6,273 nt of DNA from JBBRLG01 sp038231495 (GCA_038231495.1 JBBRLG010000444.1:1-6273); one strand, 5' to 3'; numbered from the stretch's first letter, positions 1 to 5,482 are shown. The notes: a model not told the origin generated them from the letters alone. A program made the numbers and translations.

Positions 1-1
1 A

Positions 2-1336
2 CTACCCCGCTCCATATAAGGCAAAGTCCGAGACCTTTTTGTCGCCGCTCGCCCGGAGTTCGCGCCTCAATTCGTAAAGCTCGATTTCCTTCCCCGGCGC
101 CAAGGTCACTTCCTTCGGGATGTGTTCCCCCACCTTAAAAAGTTGATGTGGTTGCGTGACCGGCTTGCCAGCGCCGTCCGTCACGGTGGGCGGGGTCTCG
201 ATGAAGAACTGGCGGAGGTACTGGAACTTGACCTCCTCCTTGCCGACGTTGCGAACGCGGACGACTAGCTTGACCGTTTCGCCGTGAGTGTACGCCCGCT
301 TCTCGCCAGGATAGTAGCCCAAGCCCGCTTGCAGGCCACCGACCTCCTTGCCCCAGGCGGTGAAGGCCGCCTTCTTCGGTTCTTGGACCTCACTTGCCGG
401 CTCCTGTTTCTGTGGCGTTTTCACCCGTTCCTCCGCAACGGGCGGCTTGTCGCCCTGCGCCGCGGCCGTGCGGCAGGAGATGACGGTCGCCCCGGTTACC
501 ATGAAGCCCAGCACCAACACAACGGCGATAACCACCTTGAGTTTGCTCATCAGCATGGCTTTCAGTACCCCTTCAGTGAGAGCGGCGACCTTGACCGACA
601 CCAGCCCTGTAGACGCCGCTTGCCCCGCCGCAACCAGCGTCACGGCCTTGATCGTGGAAGCCAACACCGCGGTCGGCATACTCGCTGAAGCTGCATTCTG
701 AGACAGCACTGCCGCCAAAGTGCCGCCAGTTACCAGAAGCCCATGCCGAGCGAGACGTTTCGCCAGCAGCGCTCTCCCCCGGGTCAGTCGCCCTGCCAGC
801 GTGCCTTCGGGCAAACCGAGTTGCCGTGCTGCCTCTTTGCGGGTCTCCCCCTCCAGGTCGCACAGCACGATGGCAACTCGGTATTTGTCGGGCAGGCGGC
901 TCAACTCTTGGTCAAGGATGGGTTGCCAGTCGCCGGAGAGGTCTTGTTCCTTCACGGCTGGTTCGGGCATGTCCGTTACCTGCCTTTCCCTTGTCCCCTG
1001 CTTCGCCGCCGTCGCCCGCGCTTTGAGTCCCGTCTGTCGGGCCACGCCGTACAAGAAGTTGCCGACCATCTCCCTCGGCGTGACCGACGCGGCCTTGCGG
1101 ACGAGGACGAGGAAGGTGGCCTGAAAGGCGTCCTCGGCATCGTGGTGGTTGCGGAGGATGCGCCGGCAGACGCCCCAGACCATCGGGCCGTGCCGCCGCA
1201 CCAGCGCTTCGAGAGCCGCAGGGTCGCGGCGGCTCACAAAGCACTCCAGCAACTGTCCATCGGTCAGGCCCGCCCCTTCCCGCAGCAGCAAAGCGCTGCG
1301 AAGGTGCTGGAGGACCTTGCTCGTCTGGGTCGTCAT
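2..1336 (-). CDS. ECF-type RNA polymerase sigma factor with transmembrane segment and fused C-terminal domain
   Basis: This 444-residue protein is a sigma-70 family ECF factor that should direct RNA polymerase to a set of stress or envelope promoters. Residues about 25-105 form region 2 (RRHGPMVWGVCRRILRN followed by HDAEDAFQATFLVLVRKA). Residues about 140-195 form region 4, with LSRLPDKYRVAIVLCDLEG and a helix-turn-helix (KEAARQLGLPEGTLAGRLTR). An Ala-rich linker leads to one strong membrane segment near 268-288 (VVIAVVLVLGFMVTGATVI), then a Pro/Lys/Glu-rich stretch and a beta-rich domain (about 325-444). By inference the sigma part is cytoplasmic and the tail faces outward, so one chain could sense and transcribe; fused ECF factors of this kind are known from Gemmata relatives. 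I chose the ATG at 1336 because AAAGG lies 6 nt upstream; an in-frame ATG at 1378 has no clear ribosome site. The TAG stop at 2-4 ends the chain at LYGAG, apparently inside a domain. Confidence 0.9.
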   Translation of the reverse strand: MTTQTSKVLQHLRSALLLREGAGLTDGQLLECFVSRRDPAALEALVRRHGPMVWGVCRRILRNHHDAEDAFQATFLVLVRKAASVTPREMVGNFLYGVARQTGLKARATAAKQGTRERQVTDMPEPAVKEQDLSGDWQPILDQELSRLPDKYRVAIVLCDLEGETRKEAARQLGLPEGTLAGRLTRGRALLAKRLARHGLLVTGGTLAAVLSQNAASASMPTAVLASTIKAVTLVAAGQAASTGLVSVKVAALTEGVLKAMLMSKLKVVIAVVLVLGFMVTGATVISCRTAAAQGDKPPVAEERVKTPQKQEPASEVQEPKKAAFTAWGKEVGGLQAGLGYYPGEKRAYTHGETVKLVVRVRNVGKEEVKFQYLRQFFIETPPTVTDGAGKPVTQPHQLFKVGEHIPKEVTLAPGKEIELYELRRELRASGDKKVSDFALYGAG

Positions 1337-1440
1337 TTCCTGCCTTTCTTGACGGGTAGAACGCCCGCCCTCTTCCATTACATTACCCGCACGAGGGCGA
1401 TTGGATGCGCCATTTTCCAGGACGAGATTATTTGCATATC

Positions 1441-1508
1441 CCCCTTCCGGGGTATTGGATTTTAGCCCCGGAGGGGCGGCAGTTAATAGCCAGGGGCGTT
1501 AGCCTGGT
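1441..1508. repeat. GC-rich dispersed intergenic repeat with inverted CCCCGGA units
   Basis: CCCCTTCCGGGG (1441-1452) can pair with CCCCGGAGGGG (1466-1476) across a 13-nt AT-rich loop, with one bulged base. It is followed by AGCCAGGGGCGTTAGCCTGG (1489-1508), which itself carries CCAGG and CCTGG arms. I recall very similar blocks, AGCCCCGGAGGGGCGGCAG then a CCAGGGGCG...CCTGG palindrome, scattered between genes in planctomycete genomes, often read by mistake as short ORFs. The hairpin potential is visible in the sequence; the repeat-family assignment comes from memory and was not checked against other copies. Confidence 0.45.
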
Positions 1509-1710
1509 AGGCCGGGTTTCCAAACCGGTTAGCGGCCAGTGCCGGCGTCAACCGGCCATCGCTCAACACCGCCAGCGAACCCGTAGAGAGGCGTGTAACC
1601 CTTCGGAACGCCAAGAAAAACGACCGCGATTTTTTCTTTCTTGCTTTACCCAATCGAGCGGGTATTCTCGGATGAGTTGTTGTCCCGTGGGGTACGTTTG
1701 CCAGGCTTAA

Positions 1711-1740
1711 GTTGCATGGGTGGAAACGCGCCCGTGCAGT
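1711..1740 (+). other. Hairpin in the upstream region of the phosphoesterase gene
   Basis: GCATGGG (1714-1720) pairs with CCCGTGC (1731-1737) over a 10-nt loop, with one G-U pair. The stem extends outward by a T-A pair and further wobble pairs to 1711/1740. The next bases are TTTC, with no long T-run, so it is not a convincing terminator. It lies about 140 nt before the start codon and would fall in the leader if transcription starts further upstream. Confidence 0.3.
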
Positions 1741-1757
1741 TTCTAGGGTAGTATGGC

Positions 1758-1777
1758 GGTAACGTCAACTCGTTACC
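1758..1777. promoter_or_regulatory. Perfect 7-bp inverted repeat, possible operator or leader hairpin
   Basis: GGTAACG (1758-1764) and CGTTACC (1771-1777) are perfect inverted copies separated by TCAACT. The site lies 102 bp before the phosphoesterase start codon. The dyad spacing (about 13 bp centre to centre) would suit a dimeric DNA-binding protein, and the same sequence would fold as a short RNA stem. Nothing in the sequence says which, if either, is used. Confidence 0.3.
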
Positions 1778-1879
1778 CGACTACAGCCCGTTGGATATCG
1801 TGCCGTTCAGCTGGGGAAAGCGGGCGGTGGCGGCAGTGCGGAACCCGACCTTCCATACGACTCAACCTGGAGTAATTTC

Positions 1880-4051
1880 ATGCGACCCAACCTGGAGCAA
1901 CTCGAACCGCGGTGCCTGTTATCGTCGGTGCCGCAGCCGGATCATGTGGTCGTCGTCGTCGAAGAGAATCACTCGTTTTCGGAAATCATCGGCGCCCCCA
2001 CGGCCCCCTACATCAATTCGCTGGCCGGGCAAGGCGCGCTGTTCACGCAGTCGTTCGCGCTGACGCACCCCAGCCAGCCGAACTACCTCTACCTGTTCTC
2101 GGGAAGCACCCAGGGGACTACCGATGACAGCACCCTCGCGCAGCCGCTCACGACCCCCAACCTGGGTGCCGAACTGATCCAGGCGGGCCGCTCGTTCGCA
2201 GGCTACTCGGAAGACCTTCCTGCGACCGGCTCGACGGTCGGCTCTTCCGGCGACTACTACCGCAAGCACAACCCCTGGAGCGACTGGCAGGGGGCAGCGG
2301 GCGCCAACGCCCTTCCCAGTTCCACCAACCTGCGGTTTGCCGACTTCCCCACCGATTACAGCCAACTGCCCACCGTCTCCTTCGTCGTTCCCAATCAACA
2401 GCACGACATGCACGACGGCACGATTCAACAGGCCGATACCTGGTTGAAAGCCAATCTCGACGGCTACGCCAACTGGGCCCAGAAGCACAACAGCCTGCTG
2501 ATCGTCACCTTTGATGAGGACGATACGGGGGGCAACAATCAAATCGCCACGATCTTCGACGGCCCGATGGTGGTACCCGGTTCCTACGGCGAGCACATCC
2601 GGCACGACAATGTCCTGCGCACCGTCGAGGACATGTACGGACTCGCGCACGCCGGCGATGCGCAGACGGCCGTCCCGATCCAGGATGTCTGGCAGCCGCC
2701 GGCCGCCATCGCACCCAGCACCGGTGGCGGGCAGTCCGCGGCCGTGAACGGAGCCTTCGCCGCCCCGCTGGTCGCTTTCGTGACCGACGGCAACGGCAAT
2801 CCGGTTTCCAATGTCACCGTCACCTTTGCCGCTCCCGGCAGCGGCGCGGGCGTCACCTTCACCGGCGGCAACACGGCCACGACCAACGGTCAAGGTTTGG
2901 CCAGCAAGCTCGTGACCGCCAACACTACCGCCGGCTCCTACAACGTTACGGCCTCGGTCGCCAACGTCGCCACCCCGGCCACCTTCGCCCTGACCAACAA
3001 TGCCGTGCTGGCGTTCAGCGCCCCGACCTATCATTTCAACGAGGGGAGTACGGCCACGCTCACCATCACGCTTGCCGGCAATCCGACCGGCGCGGTGGCG
3101 GTGGCTTACGCCGTCTCCCAACCGAACGGCCTGGCCGCAAAGTATTTGGCCACCCCCGGAAAGGACTATACCGGCGCGGCAAATGGCACGGTGACCTTCA
3201 ATCCGGGCGTCACCAGCCAGACCATCACCTTCGCGCTCCCCAACCCCAACCTCGTCGAAGAGAACACGCAGTTCGTCGTTACCTTGAGCCAACCGACCGG
3301 CGCGGTCCTGGGTTCGCAGGCCGCCGCGACGGTGACGATCGTAGACACCAACCTGCCCAATGTGGCCAACACCACGCCGGCACTCGCCACGTTGCAGGCC
3401 GCCGGGCTGGGCTTCGGCACCAGCACCGAGCACTACCAGCAGTTCGTCCTCGGTGCCTACGCTACCTATCTCAACCGCACGCCGTCGGCGACCGAATTGG
3501 CCTACTGGGTGAACCTGATGCAAGCCTACGAATCGAACCACGCGCAGGGCTTGCGTCAGCAGGACATCGAGGCCGGCTTCCTCGACTCGAAGGAATACCT
3601 GAGTCGTAACGGCGGCACGGCCAACAAGACCTGGATCGACAGCATCTATACGAATCTGCTCAAGCGCGGCCCCGATTCCGCTGGCGAGGCGTACTGGCTG
3701 GCCCAACTCGCCGCGGGCCTAACCGCCCAGCAAGTGGCCCTGGGCTTCACGGCCAGCCAGGAGCGTTTGACGAATCGCGTGACCGCGACGTATCAAACCT
3801 TACTGGGCCGCGCTCCCGATACGAACGGTTTGACTTACTGGATCAACATCTTCAACACGGGCGGCACGACGGAGGACATTAACTCCGGGTTCGCCGGCTC
3901 GGTCGAGTATTACAACAAGGCCAATGGATCCCTGGGCGGCGGGGCAGCGGGCAACCCGGCGAAATGGATTCGCGAAGCGTATCTGGACGTCCTCGGTCGC
4001 GCGGCCCAGGTGGCAGAGATGACCTACTGGTTAAGTTTCCTCAATAAGTGA
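1880..4051 (+). CDS. LEPR-XLL surface phosphoesterase (acid phosphatase/phospholipase C type) with Ig-like, Calx-beta and DUF4214 domains
   Basis: This 723-residue protein probably hydrolyses phosphate esters at the cell surface. It opens with LEQLEPRCLLS (5-15), the LEPR-XLL motif of exported planctomycete proteins; no classical signal peptide is visible. Residues about 20-272 match the AcpA/phospholipase C phosphoesterase family: EENHSF (28-33) with likely metal ligands E29 and N30; HPSQPNY (63-69), where S65 is the likely nucleophile by analogy with alkaline phosphatase-like enzymes; VVPNQQHDMHDGT (169-181); FDEDD (211-215); and GEHIRHDN (237-244). An invasin-type Ig-like domain follows (about 278-372), then a Calx-beta domain (about 377-489, with NEGSTATLTITL and DYTGAANGTVTF). 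The tail (about 515-720) carries four DUF4214-like repeats such as YLNRTPSATELAYW and LLGRAPDTNGLTYW. GGAG lies 7 nt before the ATG, supporting this start. The substrate is unknown, and the add-on domains suggest adhesion or matrix anchoring. Confidence 0.88.
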   Translation: MRPNLEQLEPRCLLSSVPQPDHVVVVVEENHSFSEIIGAPTAPYINSLAGQGALFTQSFALTHPSQPNYLYLFSGSTQGTTDDSTLAQPLTTPNLGAELIQAGRSFAGYSEDLPATGSTVGSSGDYYRKHNPWSDWQGAAGANALPSSTNLRFADFPTDYSQLPTVSFVVPNQQHDMHDGTIQQADTWLKANLDGYANWAQKHNSLLIVTFDEDDTGGNNQIATIFDGPMVVPGSYGEHIRHDNVLRTVEDMYGLAHAGDAQTAVPIQDVWQPPAAIAPSTGGGQSAAVNGAFAAPLVAFVTDGNGNPVSNVTVTFAAPGSGAGVTFTGGNTATTNGQGLASKLVTANTTAGSYNVTASVANVATPATFALTNNAVLAFSAPTYHFNEGSTATLTITLAGNPTGAVAVAYAVSQPNGLAAKYLATPGKDYTGAANGTVTFNPGVTSQTITFALPNPNLVEENTQFVVTLSQPTGAVLGSQAAATVTIVDTNLPNVANTTPALATLQAAGLGFGTSTEHYQQFVLGAYATYLNRTPSATELAYWVNLMQAYESNHAQGLRQQDIEAGFLDSKEYLSRNGGTANKTWIDSIYTNLLKRGPDSAGEAYWLAQLAAGLTAQQVALGFTASQERLTNRVTATYQTLLGRAPDTNGLTYWINIFNTGGTTEDINSGFAGSVEYYNKANGSLGGGAAGNPAKWIREAYLDVLGRAAQVAEMTYWLSFLNK

Positions 4052-4083
4052 TCGCGGCAGGCAACCCGGTACTCGCTAGGTCG

Positions 4084-4986
4084 CTAGAAATGCTTGCCTC
4101 TTGCACCGGTTGCGCCCTTTTTTTTGGTTGCGTTCGCAGCTGCATTGCTCTGCAGGGTCCTCAAGGCCCCCTGAACATCTGCAGAGATACTTTTGCATTC
4201 CTGGTAGACCGACACACCGTGCGCGGCTAAAACTTGCCGGTCTTTTAGCAAGTTTTCAAGCTGTTCCACCACATGGTCCATCTGAGGAAAAGGGATCCGC
4301 GGTCGAATGTGGTTCTTGAAGAGCTCCTCAAGCTTCTTCCTTTCGGGTGTGCCCGTCGCCCAGGTGGCACGATGGATAAACTCTCTCACCTTCGGCTGGG
4401 CAAAATGAACGCGGCCTTTTGCCTTGTTCCATTGAGCCACGTCAGCGCCCAGGGCATGTACTTTTTCTTCCGACGTCAACGTCTTCCTGGACGAGGCTTC
4501 CATTTCTGCCCGAAGGCTTTCCATACTTATGCGTAACGTTTCCACGCTCGCTTCCAAGCCCAGGATGGTATTCCAACGGGCTTCGAGGTCCTGCCACTTT
4601 GCCTCGGGAATCGCCGGCTCACAGCTCTCCTTGGGGGCAACAGCCTGGGGCGGCGGCTGCAGGCTGACGTAAACACTCAGGTGGGTAACGTCTTGCGGGG
4701 GCGGGAGGGGATGTCTAAGTTCGGAATTGGAGCCGTTCCTGCCGGAAGGGGAGGCGCCTTCGTGGCGCCACGATTCAACCTCCTCCGTCGTTAGGCCCAC
4801 GGCCTTCAGAAGGTTTTCTGTCGTCAATTGTTGACCCATGCCAGGAATTTGAAAACTCTTCTGGGGGATACGAAACGTAAGAGCGAAAGGCTCGCCCTCG
4901 GGTTTGAACCAGACCTCCGCAAATTTTTCTCCCCTGTACGTCAAGGCCGCCCATTGTTTCGAGGGAGGCTGTTCAGAAAAGTTCAC
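4084..4986 (-). CDS. Conserved-looking protein of unknown function with helical coiled-coil-like centre
   Basis: I do not recognise a named family for this 300-residue protein. Residues 10-75 look like a compact alpha/beta N-terminal domain (QWAALTYRGEKFAEVWFKP, then LTFRIPQKSFQIPGMGQQL and a short helical NLLKAVGLTTEEVESW). A Pro/Ser-rich linker follows (about 76-127), then long charged helices (about 128-185, including ILGLEASVETLRISMESLRA) likely to form a coiled coil. A second helical block (about 195-280) ends in a basic tail, ATKKKGATGARGKHF. There is no signal peptide or membrane segment, so it is probably cytoplasmic. I start it at GTG 4986: GGAGGT stands 5 nt upstream, and the in-frame extension above it is Arg/Ser-rich and reads as out-of-frame coding. 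It overlaps the preceding small ORF by GTGA, implying translational coupling. It converges on the phosphoesterase gene with 32 bp between stop codons and no clear terminator. Confidence 0.7.
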   Translation of the reverse strand: MNFSEQPPSKQWAALTYRGEKFAEVWFKPEGEPFALTFRIPQKSFQIPGMGQQLTTENLLKAVGLTTEEVESWRHEGASPSGRNGSNSELRHPLPPPQDVTHLSVYVSLQPPPQAVAPKESCEPAIPEAKWQDLEARWNTILGLEASVETLRISMESLRAEMEASSRKTLTSEEKVHALGADVAQWNKAKGRVHFAQPKVREFIHRATWATGTPERKKLEELFKNHIRPRIPFPQMDHVVEQLENLLKDRQVLAAHGVSVYQECKSISADVQGALRTLQSNAAANATKKKGATGARGKHF

Positions 4987-5111
4987 CCCGCACCTCCCCC
5001 GCCAGGATTTTCGGGACAATGGCCTGTTCGACCGCGCTGTAGCCACGACTCCAGCATCTTCTGAAACTCGATGGCGTGCTGGCGGTCGTCGAGCGCCTGC
5101 CGGTCTGACAT
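4983..5111 (-). CDS. Small 42-residue ORF translationally coupled to the downstream unknown gene
   Basis: Reading from ATG 5111 gives 42 codons beginning MSDRQALDDRQHAIEFQK and continuing MLESWLQRGRTG to a Gly-rich end, GGGGAG. The middle looks like an amphipathic helix (AIEFQKMLESWLQR); the N-terminus repeats DRQ. The TGA stop shares GTGA with the start of the 300-residue gene. The Gly run at the C-terminus is where the downstream gene's ribosome site (GGGGGAGGT) is read in this frame, so that tail may be shaped by the site rather than by function. The ORF's own ribosome site is weak (AGAAAG, 9 nt upstream). It could be a small partner protein, a leader peptide controlling the downstream gene, or the N-terminal part of a longer protein split by a frameshift. 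Its helix-like, non-random composition argues that this frame is translated. Confidence 0.5.
   Translation of the reverse strand: MSDRQALDDRQHAIEFQKMLESWLQRGRTGHCPENPGGGGAG
4992..4997 (-). promoter_or_regulatory. Shine-Dalgarno site that fixes the GTG start of the 300-residue gene
   Basis: On the minus strand, GGAGGT lies 5 nt before GTG 4986, and it is embedded in the last codons of the 42-residue ORF. It is the strongest ribosome site I see in the window. It is the main reason to reject the longer in-frame GTG at 5046, which has only a GGAG two bases away. Confidence 0.65.
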
Positions 5112-5220
5112 AGGTCGGGCTTTCTAAACGAACTGGATCGCGGGGGCCACCCGAGGCCGGCCAACAAGTCCGCCTTCCGCTATTCGTGGTATTCTACCAG
5201 GACAGGGGTGGAGCGGTACA

Positions 5221-5237
5221 GGTCGGCACGGCCGACC
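5221..5237. repeat. Short perfect hairpin at the edge of the repeat cluster
   Basis: GGTCGGC (5221-5227) and GCCGACC (5231-5237) are perfect inverted arms around a 3-nt ACG loop. It lies directly before, and shares two bases with, the first CCGGACAAAA copy. This GC-rich stem could fold in single-stranded DNA or RNA; no T-run follows, so it does not look like a terminator. Confidence 0.4.
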
Positions 5238-5277
5238 GGACAAAAGCCGGACAAAAGGGGAAGCCGGACAAAAGGGG
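5236..5277. repeat. Three tandem CCGGACAAAA copies leading into the palindrome
   Basis: CCGGACAAAA occurs at 5236-5245, 5247-5256 and 5264-5273. The second and third copies are longer: both read GCCGGACAAAAGGGG and are 17 bp apart, while the first and second are 11 bp apart. The last AAAAGGGG is also the start of the left arm of the large palindrome. The pattern therefore looks like repeated partial duplication of the palindrome's left boundary, as replication slippage or repeated insertion would leave. Confidence 0.5.
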
Positions 5278-5325
5278 TCAGGTTCATTTAAGTTTGAAGC
5301 CGGCAAAATGAACCTGACCCCTTTT
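5270..5325. repeat. Palindrome A: perfect 20-bp arms, REP/MITE-like
   Basis: The left arm (5270-5289) begins AAAAGGGGTCAGG and the right arm (5306-5325) is its exact reverse complement, with a 16-nt loop between. The flanking bases do not pair, so the element has sharp ends. Palindromes starting AAAGGGGTC are, from memory, widespread intergenic repeats in planctomycetes and some other bacteria and resemble REP units moved by IS200/IS605-like (RAYT) transposases. No transposase is encoded in this window, so any mobility would act in trans. In RNA the arms would form a very stable stem that could protect or end transcripts. Confidence 0.7.
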
Positions 5326-5396
5326 CCGTTCCCGACAAGATCCTGCGCGCCATTCTCACTGCGATGGGGTAACGTGGTAGGGCGCTAACCGTTGTG

Positions 5397-5434
5397 GCAG
5401 GGTTTCCCTGCGTTGCGGCACGGTCTCCCGGAGA
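5397..5434. repeat. Two small hairpins between the large palindromes
   Basis: GCAGGG (5397-5402) and CCCTGC (5406-5411) pair over a TTT loop, and TCTCC (5424-5428) and GGAGA (5430-5434) flank one central base. I recall similar GTGGCAGGG...CCCTGC and GGTCTCC...GGAGA blocks as parts of dispersed planctomycete repeats. The inverted repeats are seen directly; the family link is memory only. Confidence 0.35.
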
Positions 5435-5438
5435 AGAC

Positions 5439-5482
5439 GAAAGGGGTCGGGAGTCAAAGTCATTTGACTCCCGACCCCTTTC
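5439..5482. repeat. Palindrome B: perfect 20-bp arms, overlaps the end of the DUF2971 gene
   Basis: The left arm (5439-5458) begins GAAAGGGGTCGGGAGTC and the right arm (5463-5482) is its exact reverse complement, around a 4-nt GTCA loop. It shares AAAGGGGTC and the following GG with palindrome A but has a different inner stem. The TGA stop of the minus-strand DUF2971 gene is read from the loop (5460-5462), and its last codons come from the right arm. In that gene's mRNA the stem would straddle the stop codon and could act as a 3'-end stabiliser or transcription stop; after the stem comes TCTT, not a long T-run. Confidence 0.72.

Larger units (their letters stand above)
1337..1879. other. Divergent intergenic region with repeats and hairpins, no convincing gene
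   Basis: These 543 bp separate the start of the sigma factor gene from the start of the phosphoesterase gene and must hold both promoters. No ORF here looks coding: the plus-strand frame at 1405-1710 translates repeat DNA, is rich in Arg, Ser and Pro, and has no family resemblance. The left half holds a GC-rich dispersed repeat. The right half holds two hairpin-forming inverted repeats close to the phosphoesterase gene. A weak promoter-like pair for the plus strand is TTGCTT at 1641-1646 and TATTCT at 1663-1668 with 16 bp between them. It matches the consensus at only 7 of 12 positions, so I do not call it. If used, it would give an untranslated leader of about 200 nt containing both hairpins. 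Confidence 0.6.
5112..5459. other. Gene-free spacer dominated by palindromes and short repeats
   Basis: About 350 bp between the start of the 42-residue ORF and the end of the DUF2971 gene. The first part (5112-5220) should hold the minus-strand promoter of the two-gene unit. A TAGAAT hexamer is present there (complement of 5191-5196), but no matching -35 box is visible. From 5221 on, the region holds a small hairpin, three CCGGACAAAA copies, a 20-bp-arm palindrome, two shorter hairpins and the left arm of a second 20-bp-arm palindrome. A minus-strand frame at 5124-5306 is open but starts inside the palindrome and has Pro/Arg-rich composition, so I do not call it a gene. Confidence 0.6.

Noticed and set aside
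743..1465. Plus-strand open frame antisense to the sigma factor (240 codons)
   Set aside because: The minus strand encodes clear sigma regions 2 and 4 here; the plus-strand translation is Arg/Pro/His-rich with no family features.
1613..1638. AAGAAAAA...TTTTTCTT inverted repeat as a terminator
   Set aside because: The stem is only A/T-rich with a 10-nt loop and no G/C core, and it lies between divergent genes where no transcript needs to end.
1405..1710. Plus-strand frame of 101 codons in the divergent intergenic region
   Set aside because: It translates the GC-rich dispersed repeat, has no convincing ribosome site, and its composition is random-looking.
1919..3706. Long minus-strand open frame (595 codons) antisense to the phosphoesterase gene
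   Set aside because: It is a mirror of the high-GC third-codon positions of the plus-strand gene. Its translation is Gly/Arg/Val-rich with no domain, while the plus strand carries several recognisable domains in order.
4052..4100. Bidirectional terminator between the convergent genes
   Set aside because: The only pairing seen is AGGCAA (4059-4064) with TTGCCT (4094-4099) across 29 nt, with no T-run; too weak to call.
4987..5046. N-terminal extension of the 300-residue gene to GTG 5046
   Set aside because: The added residues (ATARSNRPLSRKSWRGRCG) look like out-of-frame coding, and GTG 5046 has its only GGAG two bases away, while GTG 4986 has GGAGGT at 5 nt.
5124..5306. Minus-strand frame of 60 codons before the 42-residue ORF
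   Set aside because: It starts in or beside palindrome A, is Pro/Arg-rich, and reads through repeats; repeats of this kind often create false ORFs.
5221..5482. CRISPR array
   Set aside because: The repeats are few, unequally spaced and palindromic, without regular spacers, and no cas genes are present.
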